A stretch of DNA of 64,000 bases from Pacificibacter marinus (GTDB lineage: Bacteria; Pseudomonadota; Alphaproteobacteria; Rhodobacterales; Rhodobacteraceae), in NCBI RefSeq assembly GCF_900109555.1, contig NZ_FNZV01000006.1, positions 124,001-188,000 of the forward strand, given 5' to 3'. This document shows, in pieces, positions 1 to 8,987 of this stretch. A model generated the notes under the pieces. It did not search any database, had not been told where the DNA came from, and saw nothing but the letters and a program-made list of their open reading frames with translations. The position numbers and the translations under genes were made by a program. How positions within the stretch are numbered: position 1 is the first letter of the stretch; every line of letters begins with the position of its first letter.

Positions 1-98
1 AGAAACCCTCCGTCAAAAAAGCACGCGAGAAAGCCGAAGCAGTCCGCCGTGCTCGCAAGTTGGCTCGTAAAAAAGCTCAACGCGAAGGCATGCTCTAG
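1..98 (+). CDS. rpsU: Small ribosomal subunit protein bS21, C-terminal part
   Basis: Only the last 31 codons are inside the window; the 5' part lies off the left edge. The reading frame begins at base 3 with KPSVKKAREK, continues as a very basic helix (RRARKLARKKAQ) and ends REGML before TAG. This is the typical tail of bS21 in Rhodobacterales. bS21 sits on the platform of the 30S subunit near the anti-Shine-Dalgarno region and helps initiation. A strong terminator follows 52 bases downstream. Confidence 0.88.
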   Translation, partial: KPSVKKAREKAEAVRRARKLARKKAQREGML

Positions 99-150
99 GA
101 TCGCTTTGATCTGACGTGCGAATGGTCTTTTCTTAAAGACATATAAAAAT

Positions 151-185
151 AAAAACCCCCGATGTTCAGGCATCGGGGGTTTTTT
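151..185. terminator. Bidirectional intrinsic terminator after rpsU
   Basis: A perfect 10-bp stem (ACCCCCGATG at 155-164, CATCGGGGGT at 171-180) encloses a 6-base loop. It has five A residues on the left and a run of T on the right, so it can stop rpsU transcription rightward and the sugar-acid operon (ending at 211) leftward. Confidence 0.9.
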
Positions 186-210
186 ATAGCGTATTCAAGA
201 TGCGTTTCGT

Positions 211-1113
211 TCATGGCCTGCAAAGCGAATTTGCCCACATAAATCCATCAAGGCGCGCTTGCTGTGCATCCGTCAACGGCCAAGCGGATGGCGGGCGCGT
301 GGGACCACAATCGATCCCTTGGGCCAAAAGCGCCGCTTTGACGCCTGTCACATTTGTCCCGTTAAATTCTTCGGCGCGGATATCTTCAAACGCTTGCATA
401 TCTGCGATCAAAGCGTTGGCTGTAACATAATCACCCGCATCTAAACTTGCGTGAATAGCCACAGAGCGCTCAGGCCAAACATTGATCAAACCCGACGTAA
501 AACCACGCGCCCCAACCGCATAAAGCGCGGGAGCCCAAATCTCGGCCAAGCCCCCGACCCAAACAATATCAGGGTCGCAAGCCTTTATCGCTGCCGCCAA
601 TTTCAGCGGATTTGGCGTGGCCCATTTGACGCCTTTGACACCGGGAATGGCACATAGATCGGCAATCGCATCGGTCCCAATTGCGTCATTGCGCAAGTAC
701 AGCATCATCGGCAAACCTGCCGCATCAGACACCGCTTTGATATAATCCACAGTGCCACGCGGGCTGACAAAAGGGTCTGGGGGCTGATGTATCATCAAGG
801 CTGCAGCGCCAGCATCGGCACTGGCTTTCGCCAAACGACAAGCATCGCGCACGCCTCGTCCAACACCCGCCAAAAGCGGTGCGCGCCCATCGACCAACTC
901 AGCCACTTCAGACACCATTGTGCAGGCTTCATCAGTCGTCAGCGCGTAAAATTCACCTGTGTTGCCATTCACAACAGGCATATGCAGTCCAGCGCCCAGC
1001 GCACGATCAATAATTGGCGCAAGCTTTTGTGGCGCAACGTCCCCCGCAACGTCATACGGGGTGACAAGAATACCAGAGATGCCACGCAGGGCGGTATCGA
1101 GATCAAGAGACAT
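211..1113 (-). CDS. Dihydrodipicolinate synthase/N-acetylneuraminate lyase family protein (sugar-acid aldolase or dehydratase)
   Basis: A 300-residue TIM-barrel protein of the DapA/NanA class I aldolase superfamily, the usual length. Visible are the family motif GNTGEFYALT (50-59), the tyrosine of MLYLRND (Tyr139) and the Schiff-base lysine in GVKWA (Lys163). The gene lies 43 bp downstream of an IlvD/Edd sugar-acid dehydratase on the same strand. By analogy with pentonate and hexonate pathways it probably acts on the 2-keto-3-deoxy sugar acid made by that enzyme, as a 2-keto-3-deoxyarabonate-type dehydratase or as an aldolase. Which of the two, and the exact sugar, cannot be read from sequence. 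True DapA of lysine synthesis is unlikely given the neighbours. The C-terminus reads into the rpsU-side terminator. Confidence 0.8.
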   Translation of the reverse strand: MSLDLDTALRGISGILVTPYDVAGDVAPQKLAPIIDRALGAGLHMPVVNGNTGEFYALTTDEACTMVSEVAELVDGRAPLLAGVGRGVRDACRLAKASADAGAAALMIHQPPDPFVSPRGTVDYIKAVSDAAGLPMMLYLRNDAIGTDAIADLCAIPGVKGVKWATPNPLKLAAAIKACDPDIVWVGGLAEIWAPALYAVGARGFTSGLINVWPERSVAIHASLDAGDYVTANALIADMQAFEDIRAEEFNGTNVTGVKAALLAQGIDCGPTRPPSAWPLTDAQQARLDGFMWANSLCRP

Positions 1114-1156
1114 ACTGTCTTTCCTTTGCCTTCAAACTACAACAGGGCTTTGGGTT

Positions 1157-2896
1157 TTAAAAAATATCAGGTTCCGAAGCAGCCGCCCCAAAATCGCGTT
1201 GCAGATAATCGAAATCGCAGCCCGTATCTGCTTGACCTACATGCTTGGAATACATCCAACCCCAGCCACGCTCAAATTTTGGTTCAGGGGCGACCCAGGC
1301 CGCTCGACGACGGGTAATTTCAGAGTCATCCACCAACATATCCAAGCGACGATTTTCTAAATCCAATCGTACAATGTCGCCTGTTTTCAGCAATGCCAAC
1401 GGCCCTCCAACATAGCTTTCAGGTGCGACATGCAGCACGCAAGCCCCATAAGATGTCCCCGACATGCGCGCGTCAGAAATACGCAACATATCGCGGTACC
1501 CTTGTTTGATCAGCGCCTTGGGTATCGGCAGCATTCCCCATTCAGGCATCCCTGGCCCACCCTGAGGCCCGGCATTGCGCAAGACCAGAACGGTGTCTGG
1601 CGTCACCTCAAGATCTTCATCTTCGATGGCGGCTTTCATGTCTGGATAGCTATCAAAGACCAGTGCAGGGCCTTGGTGCTGGTAATATATCGGATCACAG
1701 GCCGCAGGCTTGATCACAGCCCCATTAGGGCAAAGATTGCCGCGCAACACGGCAAGTGAACCTTCTTTATAGACGGGATTGGACAAAGGCCGGATCACGT
1801 CATCATTATACACAACCGCGTCTTTTAAGTTTTCACCCACAGTTTTGCCCGTGACCGTCATACAAGATGTGTCCAGTAAGCTCGCCATTTGCGCCATCAA
1901 AGCGCGCAGCCCGCCAGCGTAAAAGAAATCTTCCATCAAATAGTCTTTACCAGAAGGGCGGACATTCGCGATCAACGGCGTCGTACGCCCCAACGCATCG
2001 AGATCATCCAGCGTCAACGCCACACCTGCACGGCGCGCCATTGCGATCAAATGCACGACCGCATTGGTTGAGCACCCCGTTGCCATAGCCACAAGAGCGG
2101 CATTTCGCACAGACGCCTCAGTGACGATCACGTCAGGCGTCATATCTTCCCACACCATATCAACGATACGGCGACCGCAATCTGCGCCCATACGTTGGTG
2201 GCCAGAATCAGCCGCCGGAATCGATGATGCACCAGGCATGGTCAGACCCATCGCATCCGCAATAGCTGTCATGGTCGAGGCCGTGCCCATGGTCATACAC
2301 GTCCCAGCGGATCGCGCGATACCGCCCTGCACGCCTGTCCATTCCGCATCCGATATATTGCCTGCGCGGCGTTCATCCCAGTATTTCCAAGCATCGGACC
2401 CTGACCCAAGCACCTGCCCCGCATAATTTCCGCGCAGCATCGGCCCAGCTGGCAGGTAAATCATCGGCAGCCCCGCCGTGATCGCCCCCATCACCAATCC
2501 AGGTGTGGACTTATCACAGCCGCCCATCAACACCACGCCATCTAGCGGATGTGAGTGGATGTTTTCTTCAACTTCCATAGCCAGCATATTGCGGTAGAGC
2601 ATTGAAGTGGGTTTGGTAAATGTCTCATCGACAGACAGCGTTGGCAATTCGACAGGGAATCCGCCAGCTTGAAGAATACCGCGCTTCACATCTTTGACCC
2701 GTTCGGGAAAATGGCTGTGACACGCATTCAGTTCTGACCACGTATTGAGGATTCCGATCATCGGACGTCCCATATAGTCGGCCTCAGAGTACCCCAACTG
2801 CATCATACGCGACCTATGACCAAAGCTGCGCAAATCATCAGGCGCAAACCAACGCGCACTGCGCAAGGTGTCAGGCGTTTTTCGCGTTTGATCCAA
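1157..2896 (-). CDS. IlvD/Edd-family sugar-acid dehydratase, L-arabinonate dehydratase type
   Basis: A 579-residue dehydratase of the IlvD/Edd family. Three cysteines expected to bind the [2Fe-2S] cluster are visible: Cys59 in ELNACH, Cys127 in MGGCDKS with the adjacent Asp128-Lys129, and Cys200 in SAGTCMTMG. Length and cysteine positions agree with what I recall of the pentonate dehydratase subgroup (L-arabinonate dehydratase of Rhizobium). It should turn an aldonic acid into the 2-keto-3-deoxy acid, the substrate for the downstream DapA-family enzyme. It is the first gene of the pair; two LacI-type operator sequences lie just upstream. Dihydroxy-acid dehydratase (IlvD) of branched-chain synthesis is less likely given the sugar-type neighbours. 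Exact substrate is inference. Confidence 0.85.
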   Translation of the reverse strand: MDQTRKTPDTLRSARWFAPDDLRSFGHRSRMMQLGYSEADYMGRPMIGILNTWSELNACHSHFPERVKDVKRGILQAGGFPVELPTLSVDETFTKPTSMLYRNMLAMEVEENIHSHPLDGVVLMGGCDKSTPGLVMGAITAGLPMIYLPAGPMLRGNYAGQVLGSGSDAWKYWDERRAGNISDAEWTGVQGGIARSAGTCMTMGTASTMTAIADAMGLTMPGASSIPAADSGHQRMGADCGRRIVDMVWEDMTPDVIVTEASVRNAALVAMATGCSTNAVVHLIAMARRAGVALTLDDLDALGRTTPLIANVRPSGKDYLMEDFFYAGGLRALMAQMASLLDTSCMTVTGKTVGENLKDAVVYNDDVIRPLSNPVYKEGSLAVLRGNLCPNGAVIKPAACDPIYYQHQGPALVFDSYPDMKAAIEDEDLEVTPDTVLVLRNAGPQGGPGMPEWGMLPIPKALIKQGYRDMLRISDARMSGTSYGACVLHVAPESYVGGPLALLKTGDIVRLDLENRRLDMLVDDSEITRRRAAWVAPEPKFERGWGWMYSKHVGQADTGCDFDYLQRDFGAAASEPDIF

Positions 2897-2922
2897 GGTA
2901 GGTATCCTTCATGTTTTTACTT

Positions 2923-2940
2923 TATGTATGCGCATACATA
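2923..2940. promoter_or_regulatory. Putative LacI-type operator (site 1), perfect palindrome
   Basis: An 18-bp perfect palindrome, TATGTATGCGCATACATA, with a central CpG, the hallmark of LacI-family operators. It lies 27 bp upstream of the dehydratase start, in the intergenic region shared with the divergent LacI gene. Placement fits repression of the catabolic pair; binding is inferred. Confidence 0.7.
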
Positions 2941-2989
2941 TCACCATATCAAAACAATTAAAGGATTTAGTAGTCTAAAGTATATTTAA

Positions 2990-3003
2990 TGAATACGCAT
3001 ATA
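2990..3003. promoter_or_regulatory. Putative weaker LacI-type operator (site 2)
   Basis: TGAATACGCATATA matches the core of site 1 (TGTATGCGCATACA) at 11 of 14 positions and also has a central CG. The two centres are 65 bp apart, close to six helical turns, a spacing that could allow looping by a tetramer or shared control of both divergent genes. Confidence 0.45.
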
Positions 3004-3089
3004 AATGAAAATTGGCTACAGAAACACATTCCTGCCACGCCGCAGCGTTTCGTGCAGCGAAATGACAAAGACACCTTGTCAGCCCCGCA

Positions 3090-4133
3090 ATGAGAGCCGA
3101 TTGTGTTCAAATGACAAATGAAACATTTCGCGACAGCGGCAAGAGCCGAGTGACAATGGCTGCCGTGGGCCGCCTGGCAGGCGTGTCACAAGTTACTGTC
3201 TCGCGCGCCCTATCCCATCCTGAAAAGGTATCCCCAGACACTTTACAACGTATTCGAGACGCTATTGAAGCGACAGGTTTTGTGCCCAATGCACTTGCGG
3301 GAGCCTTGGCATCAAAGCGGTCACATTTGATTTCCGCTCTGGTGCCATCACTCACCAATATTGTCTACGCCTCTTTCATCGCAACATTTTCCGCCCAATT
3401 GCGCAGTCACGGGTATCAGGTTTTGCTGTCAGAAACCGGCTTTGATACAACATCGGAACAAGATCTGATTGCCACTCATCTGTCGCGACGCCCTGATGCG
3501 ATGCTTTTGACGGGTATTCATCACAGCCAACAAGCACGGCGATCTCTTTTAGGCGCAGATATTCCCGTGGTCGAAGTTTGGGATATCACAGACAGCCCGA
3601 TCGATATGTGCGTCGGCTTCAACCATGTCGACGCAGGGCGCGCAGTTGCAAACTTTTTGTACGAACAGGGCCATAAAAATGCCGCGACCATCACGGCCAA
3701 TGATGAGCGCGCACTGCGTCGCCAGTCCGCTTTTTCTGAGACATTTACACAGCTAAGTGGCAATGCGGTTTTAAATTCCAATACCGGCGGCCCCGCCAGC
3801 ATCGGCGCAGGGCGACGTGCGCTGGCGCACTTGATCGATGATACTGGATTTCAACGCGGAGCCGTTTTTTGCAGCTCTGACCTTTTGGCGCATGGCGTAC
3901 TGATTGAAGCACGTGCTCGTGGTCTTTGTGTACCCGGCGATATGGCAGTCATGGGATTTGGCGATCAAGACTTTGCACGCGACCTAGAGCCCGCCCTAAC
4001 CACCGTTGCCATTGATCGTCTTGCGTTAGGTAGCGTCGCCGCAGAGGCGCTTTTGGCACGCTTGGTACGACCAGATACAAAACAATCAATCTTTGACCTT
4101 GGGTTCAAAATCCTGCGCCGCGCCTCTGCCTGA
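3090..4133 (+). CDS. LacI-family transcriptional regulator
   Basis: A 347-residue regulator with an N-terminal LacI helix-turn-helix (VTMAAVGRLAGVSQVTVSRAL, about residues 21-41; hinge after PEKVS) followed by a periplasmic-binding-protein-like sensor domain. That domain ends with the family pattern of CSSDLLAHG and GFGDQDFA. An internal ATG at 3111 is an equally plausible start because neither has a clear Shine-Dalgarno sequence. It is divergent from the dehydratase and overlooks two palindromic operators, so it is probably the local repressor released by a sugar-acid or its keto-deoxy intermediate. The sequence resembles GntR (gluconate) type LacI repressors, but the ligand cannot be assigned. 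Confidence 0.88.
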   Translation: MRADCVQMTNETFRDSGKSRVTMAAVGRLAGVSQVTVSRALSHPEKVSPDTLQRIRDAIEATGFVPNALAGALASKRSHLISALVPSLTNIVYASFIATFSAQLRSHGYQVLLSETGFDTTSEQDLIATHLSRRPDAMLLTGIHHSQQARRSLLGADIPVVEVWDITDSPIDMCVGFNHVDAGRAVANFLYEQGHKNAATITANDERALRRQSAFSETFTQLSGNAVLNSNTGGPASIGAGRRALAHLIDDTGFQRGAVFCSSDLLAHGVLIEARARGLCVPGDMAVMGFGDQDFARDLEPALTTVAIDRLALGSVAAEALLARLVRPDTKQSIFDLGFKILRRASA

Positions 4134-4328
4134 AGGATTTGACACTCAAGCCTTGCGCACCACGAAGTGCGCCCGCATTACGATCTAAAACCAAATATGC
4201 CAACTTACAGACCCAATGGGAACCAAGCCTATATCACGTTGAGGCCGTAAGTTTACGCGCTGCACACATTGCTAATATTTGAAAAGTCGCGCACTAAATG
4301 GATGCCCCACAATGACGGTCGATGGTTT

Positions 4329-5069
4329 ATGAGTATTCTGAAATCAACAATTTCCGGCACACCTCGCCGCAACAACCACGCGCATGTCGTCAATGAAATT
4401 GGGCATGCCATTGTAAACCACACGTTTGCAACAGGGGAAATCTTGCCCAAAGATGTCGAACTTGAACAAAGGTTCAACGTCTCACGCACAGTTCTGCGAG
4501 AGGCCATGAAAACCCTTTCAGCAAAAGGAATGGTTTTCGCGCGCGCCCGCGTTGGCACCCGTGTCACGGACCCAAGTGAGTGGAATTTTTTTGATAAAGA
4601 TGTTTTAGAATGGCATCTCGACTCTGGGTTTGATCGCACATTCATCATTCACCTCACAGACATACGCCTATCGTTGGAACCTTTTGCTGCGCGACTGGCA
4701 GCTCAACGAATATCCCCAAATGATCTAGATACACTGCAAAAGTATTGCAACGATATGGAATTGGCACCGAGCAATGAAGCATTTGCCTTAGCGGATTTGA
4801 ATTTTCATCAGGTTCTCTTGCAGGCCTCAGGCAATCCATTCATGCTTTCTATCGGCAACATCATCGAAGCGGCCTTGGCAAATACATTTCAAATATCTGG
4901 CCCAACCAACAATCAAATGCATCACCTCAAAGCCGTTGCCGCACACCGTGACATCACCCGAGCAATCGCAAATGCAGATGCAGATGCGGCCGCAGCGGCG
5001 ATGCACACAGTTATCTTGGCAGGTCGCGACCGCGTTCTTAAGGCAATTGATCAAAAATCAATCCTTTGA
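4329..5069 (+). CDS. FCD-domain GntR-family regulator
   Basis: About 246 residues from the ATG at 4329; in-frame starts further upstream (TTG 4269, ATG 4302) are possible and no start has a strong ribosome site. The N-terminus is a winged helix of the FadR type (LPKDVELEQRFNVSRTVLREAMKTL, then GMVFARARVGTRV). The C-terminal half is an all-helical FCD ligand domain with the expected acidic and histidine metal-site residues in DLNFHQVLLQASGN and AAHRDI. Such regulators commonly control sugar-acid (gluconate, galactonate, uronate) genes, which fits the neighbouring catabolic pair, although a LacI gene also serves that locus. The 195 bp between the LacI stop and this start contains no other gene I can support. 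Confidence 0.85.
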   Translation: MSILKSTISGTPRRNNHAHVVNEIGHAIVNHTFATGEILPKDVELEQRFNVSRTVLREAMKTLSAKGMVFARARVGTRVTDPSEWNFFDKDVLEWHLDSGFDRTFIIHLTDIRLSLEPFAARLAAQRISPNDLDTLQKYCNDMELAPSNEAFALADLNFHQVLLQASGNPFMLSIGNIIEAALANTFQISGPTNNQMHHLKAVAAHRDITRAIANADADAAAAAMHTVILAGRDRVLKAIDQKSIL

Positions 5070-7580
5070 GCGCAGTACGCCAGCGGGTCTAACAAGCATG
5101 GCACGCCACGAAAACCACAAAGATGTGCTCAGTGTAACGCCAATGCCACCAAGTACGATGATGATTGATGCGCGCCAGTCAAAGGCGAAAGAGGTGTCCA
5201 TCACAAAATGTGTCACCGCCCACCCGCCAACACCGCCTGCGAAAATGGCAACACATCCAGCAGCCACACCCATATAAATCGATCGCAGAGCAAAACTCCA
5301 AAGAATGCGCAAACGCGTGGCACCCAATGTTTTCAAAATAGCGGCCTCGTACCGTCGCTTTTCTTCGCCTGCAGCAGCAGCCCCAATCAAAACAACAGCA
5401 CCCGTGATCAAGGTCGCAAGCGCCCCCAATGTTGTCGCAGCCGCGATGCTTTGCATAATAGTCACAACACGATCTATCGCGTCCCGCACACGAATTGTTG
5501 TAATATTCGGATAGGCTTTTGACAGCGATCTGATGAGCGGCGCTTCAGCATCTTCATCCGCATAAATCGTCGCAATATAGGTGTGCGGCGCACCTTGGAT
5601 TGCCGCAGGATTCATTGAAAGAACAAACCCCATACCTGCCCCAGAAAAATCAACCTCGCGAAAAGATGTGATCCGGCTTGTGATATCGCGGCCAAGAACA
5701 TTAAGGGTCAACGTATCTCCAAGAGACAGCCCAATTTCGGCGGCTTCTTCTGCGGCAAAGCTAATTTGCGGATCACCATCATAGGTCTCGGGCCACCAAG
5801 CGCCTTGTGTAATGCGCGCATTTTCGGGTTTTGTGGCGGAATAGGTCACGCCACGATCCCCACGGATCACCCAGTGATTTCCTGCGACGGTTGCGGCGTC
5901 TTGACCATTTATTTTCGTTATAATGCCGCGCAACATCGGAGCCGTTTCGAACTTTCGTACACCTGTGGTGGCCGCAAGTTCAGTCGTAAAGCCATCAATC
6001 TGGTCTTTTTGGATATCCACAACGAAATAGGACGGCGCAACAGCGGGCAATTCATTTGAAATGGCGCCGCGCAAGTTGGTATCGATTTGACCAACGGCAG
6101 ACAGCACAGTCAACCCAAGGCCCAATGAAAGCACGACAGACATTGTTTCGCCACTTGGGCCACCGACAGAACCCAGCGCCAACCTTAAAGACGGGCGACC
6201 TTTGGCAAAGCGACGTTTGGCCATCCAAGTCGCGAGACGGCGCAAAAGCGCTGCACATAGAACAAGCAAAGCAAAGGCGGCCGCCAAGCCGGCAAAAGAC
6301 CAAAGGACCAACCCGAACGAACCAGTGAACACAATCGCGCAGCCGACCAACAACGCCACCAATACCATCATTGTGATCAAATATGGCAAACGCGGCAGAC
6401 CGCTCAGCCCCAATTGTGCATTTCGGTAGAGCGCAGCAGGACGGATTTTTTCGGTACGCGCCAAAGGCCACGTCACGAAAATAGTTGCAGCCAAAAGACC
6501 ATAGATGGTGGCTTCGATCAACGACTGAGGATAAACGCCGATTTGCGCAGGAACAGGCAAAGCCGCCTCGATAAAAGGCGCGACAAGAATGGGCACAGCA
6601 GCCCCGATCCCCAAACCGATAACGATGGCAGCACATGTCAAAACGCCAAGTTGAAAAGCGTAAACCATAAAGATCGTCGCGCGCTCCGCACCAAGCGTTT
6701 TGAGCGTGGCAATGATGGTGGTTTTACGATCCAGATAGGCACTGACTGCCGCAGAAACTCCAACCCCGCCAACGGCAAGACCCGCAAGGCCAACTAAGAC
6801 CAAGAACGCCCCGAGACGATCAACAAATCGCGACACACCTGGCGCCCCATTGCGAGCATCACGCCAACGAAAAGCGGCGTCACTCAAAGCTTTGGTCGCA
6901 TTGTCTTTCGCAACATCCAGATCGGTCCCATTCGGCAATTTCAACCGATACGCCGTTTCAAACAGCGTGCCCGGCGACAAAAGGTTTGACCCCTTCAGCG
7001 CAGCGGTACTTACAATAGAGCGCGGCCCAAGCGAGAACCCTGCAGACGCATTGTCGGGCTCACGTGACAGTTCGGCCATAACAATGAACGGTAGGCCTCC
7101 GACAAGAATATCGTCTCCAAGCGAAAGACCAAGGCGCTCAATCAGCATCGGGTCCAACACCGCCCCAGCAACACCATCACGCCCTTTAAGCGCGGCAGAC
7201 AGCGGCATGTCGGGCGACAAAACAACAGACCCAATCAAAGGATATGCCGCGTCCACCGATTTGACTTGGGTCAGAGCGCGTTCGTCACCGTGCGTGATCA
7301 TCGACCGGAAGTCCGCTATTTCCGACAGAGCCAAACTGTTGTCTTCAAGCCAAGCGCGCTCGGCATCTGACGCAAAGCGGTACGTGAATTCCAGCTCTGC
7401 ATCGCCCCCCAAAAGCGCAGCACCTTCACGGTCCAACCCCGCTGAAATGCTTTCACGCACGGATGTGACCGCAGCAATCGCTGCGACACCAAGCGCCAAG
7501 CAGGCCACGAGCACACGAAAGCCGCGCAAACCTCCGCGCAATTCTCGGCGCGCGATTTTCCACGCAATCGCAACACTCAT
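5058..7580 (-). CDS. ABC transporter permease, FtsX/MacB-like (YbbP type)
   Basis: An 840-residue membrane protein with two FtsX-like permease units. The N-terminal helix lies near residues 20-40 (RVLVACLALGVAAIAAVTSV) and is followed by a long extracytoplasmic domain. A central membrane bundle (about 255-420) is followed by a second large soluble domain, and the last four-helix bundle starts near residue 710. This matches YbbP of the E. coli ybbA-ybbP pair. It overlaps the ATPase gene by 4 bp and is translationally coupled to it. The pair sits divergent from a TesA-type esterase, as in E. coli. These exporters are thought to act mechanically on lipids or lipoproteins rather than transport a small solute, but the substrate is unknown. 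It converges on the GntR gene, overlapping its 3' end by 12 bp. Confidence 0.85.
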   Translation of the reverse strand: MSVAIAWKIARRELRGGLRGFRVLVACLALGVAAIAAVTSVRESISAGLDREGAALLGGDAELEFTYRFASDAERAWLEDNSLALSEIADFRSMITHGDERALTQVKSVDAAYPLIGSVVLSPDMPLSAALKGRDGVAGAVLDPMLIERLGLSLGDDILVGGLPFIVMAELSREPDNASAGFSLGPRSIVSTAALKGSNLLSPGTLFETAYRLKLPNGTDLDVAKDNATKALSDAAFRWRDARNGAPGVSRFVDRLGAFLVLVGLAGLAVGGVGVSAAVSAYLDRKTTIIATLKTLGAERATIFMVYAFQLGVLTCAAIVIGLGIGAAVPILVAPFIEAALPVPAQIGVYPQSLIEATIYGLLAATIFVTWPLARTEKIRPAALYRNAQLGLSGLPRLPYLITMMVLVALLVGCAIVFTGSFGLVLWSFAGLAAAFALLVLCAALLRRLATWMAKRRFAKGRPSLRLALGSVGGPSGETMSVVLSLGLGLTVLSAVGQIDTNLRGAISNELPAVAPSYFVVDIQKDQIDGFTTELAATTGVRKFETAPMLRGIITKINGQDAATVAGNHWVIRGDRGVTYSATKPENARITQGAWWPETYDGDPQISFAAEEAAEIGLSLGDTLTLNVLGRDITSRITSFREVDFSGAGMGFVLSMNPAAIQGAPHTYIATIYADEDAEAPLIRSLSKAYPNITTIRVRDAIDRVVTIMQSIAAATTLGALATLITGAVVLIGAAAAGEEKRRYEAAILKTLGATRLRILWSFALRSIYMGVAAGCVAIFAGGVGGWAVTHFVMDTSFAFDWRASIIIVLGGIGVTLSTSLWFSWRAMLVRPAGVLRSKD

Positions 7581-8269
7581 GCAGAGACCTCATCTGTCGT
7601 GAGATCAAGCGAACCATCGCGCAATCGGATCACTCGATCACAACGCGCCGCCAATTCAGGGGCGTGGGTCACCAGAACCAATGTCGACCCATGACGGTCG
7701 CGCAACCCCATCAGCAAATCCATAATCGCCTCGCCTGTTGCACCATCCAAATTGCCTGTCGGTTCATCAGCGAGAAAAATCTCAGGGCGCGGCGCGGCAG
7801 CGCGGGCCAATGCCACACGCTGTTGTTCGCCACCAGACATCTGCGACGGGAAATGATCACAGCGCGCGCCAAGCCCCACAGCCTCAAGTTCGGCACGTGC
7901 GCGATCGAATGCATCCGCATGACCGGCCAATTCTAATGGGGTTGCGACATTTTCAAGTGCTGTCATCGTCGGAATAAGGTGGAAGGATTGGAACACAATC
8001 CCCATATGATCTCTACGAAAGCGTGCAAGCGCATCTTCATTCATATCTGTCAGGTTGTGATTGAGCACAAACAAAGATCCTGCGGTGGCCTGCTCTAACC
8101 CACCAAGTAACATAAGGAGAGACGATTTGCCCGATCCAGATGGCCCTACCAGCCCAACCGTTTCGCCGCGCGCGACATCAAGTGTGATCCCCCCCAAAAT
8201 ATCGACACGCCCAGCGTTGCCATCTAATGAAAGTCCAATGTCTTTAAGGGAAATCACAGTGTCGGTCAT
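7577..8269 (-). CDS. ABC transporter ATP-binding protein (YbbA/LolD type)
   Basis: A 230-residue ATPase from the ATG at 8269 ([14 protein letters not shown]); a longer in-frame extension to 8326 lacks family resemblance. Walker A is GPSGSGKSS, the signature is [14 protein letters not shown], Walker B is [13 protein letters not shown] and the H-loop is LVTHAPELA. It drives the 840-residue permease encoded next. Its start codon overlaps the start codon of the divergent esterase on the opposite strand (8267-8270), so the two promoters must each lie within the other gene. Confidence 0.92.
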   Translation of the reverse strand: MTDTVISLKDIGLSLDGNAGRVDILGGITLDVARGETVGLVGPSGSGKSSLLMLLGGLEQATAGSLFVLNHNLTDMNEDALARFRRDHMGIVFQSFHLIPTMTALENVATPLELAGHADAFDRARAELEAVGLGARCDHFPSQMSGGEQQRVALARAAAPRPEIFLADEPTGNLDGATGEAIMDLLMGLRDRHGSTLVLVTHAPELAARCDRVIRLRDGSLDLTTDEVSA

Positions 8270-8984
8270 GCAGCGCGTCCTAAATTGCTTCTCTTCTCGA
8301 TATGGGGCCTTTGCCCCAAGCAGCAAGCTGTTATCTACGTTTTTAGTTTCAGTTTCCCTAATTACAGCTGGCCCCAGTGCCGCATTAGCAAAAACGGTGA
8401 CGATTGCGGCCCTTGGAGACAGTTTGACGCAAGGCTACGGGCTACTGCAAGAAGAAGGGTTCACAGCGCAATTGCAAGATTGGTTGGATGCTGCACAAAG
8501 CGATGTGACCCTTATAAACGCGGGCGTGTCAGGCGACACCACAGCTGGCGGACTGAGCCGTGCAGATTGGACCCTGACACCAGATGTGGATGCGATGATC
8601 GTCGCCCTTGGCGGCAATGATGTATTGCGCGGCACAGCGCCTGAAATTGCACGCGCAAATCTTGCGGGTATTTTGGACATCGCCGCTTTGAAAAACGTGC
8701 CAGTGTTGTTGATCGGCATTGATGTGCCCGAAAATTATGGAACTGACTATAAATCCCAGTTTACCGCAATCTACACCGATCTAGCGGCAGAATATGACAC
8801 GCTTTTGATCGACAGTTTTTTACGGCCCCTCACTGAAATCGGTCCCATGAGTGAGGTTCTAAACACTTATTTTCAAGGGGATGGCATTCACCCCAATGCG
8901 AAAGGCGTCAGTATTATTGTGCAAAGCGTCGGACCAAGTGTCAGTGACTTGGCAGATCAAGTGCGGGCGCGTTCTGCACAATAG
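8268..8984 (+). CDS. tesA: SGNH-hydrolase, TesA-type esterase/lysophospholipase
   Basis: A 238-residue periplasmic hydrolase if translated from the ATG at 8268. A signal peptide (hydrophobic stretch ending SAALA, about residues 21-41) precedes the mature domain. Block I is GDSLTQGYG with catalytic Ser52, block III is GGNDVLRG, and block V DGIHPNAKG supplies the Asp-His pair. E. coli TesA is a multifunctional thioesterase, protease I and lysophospholipase L1. The upstream in-frame extension to 8061 is antisense to the ATPase and is not supported. The pairing of tesA with ybbA-ybbP is a conserved neighbourhood in proteobacteria. The gene ends 3 bp from the convergent ccoS. Confidence 0.88.
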   Translation: MQRVLNCFSSRYGAFAPSSKLLSTFLVSVSLITAGPSAALAKTVTIAALGDSLTQGYGLLQEEGFTAQLQDWLDAAQSDVTLINAGVSGDTTAGGLSRADWTLTPDVDAMIVALGGNDVLRGTAPEIARANLAGILDIAALKNVPVLLIGIDVPENYGTDYKSQFTAIYTDLAAEYDTLLIDSFLRPLTEIGPMSEVLNTYFQGDGIHPNAKGVSIIVQSVGPSVSDLADQVRARSAQ

Positions 8985-8987
8985 GGA

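Noticed and set aside
5046-5062. TTGATCAAAAATCAA resembling an FNR box
   Set aside because: The spacer is five bases instead of four and it lies at the 3' end of the GntR coding region, not in a promoter.
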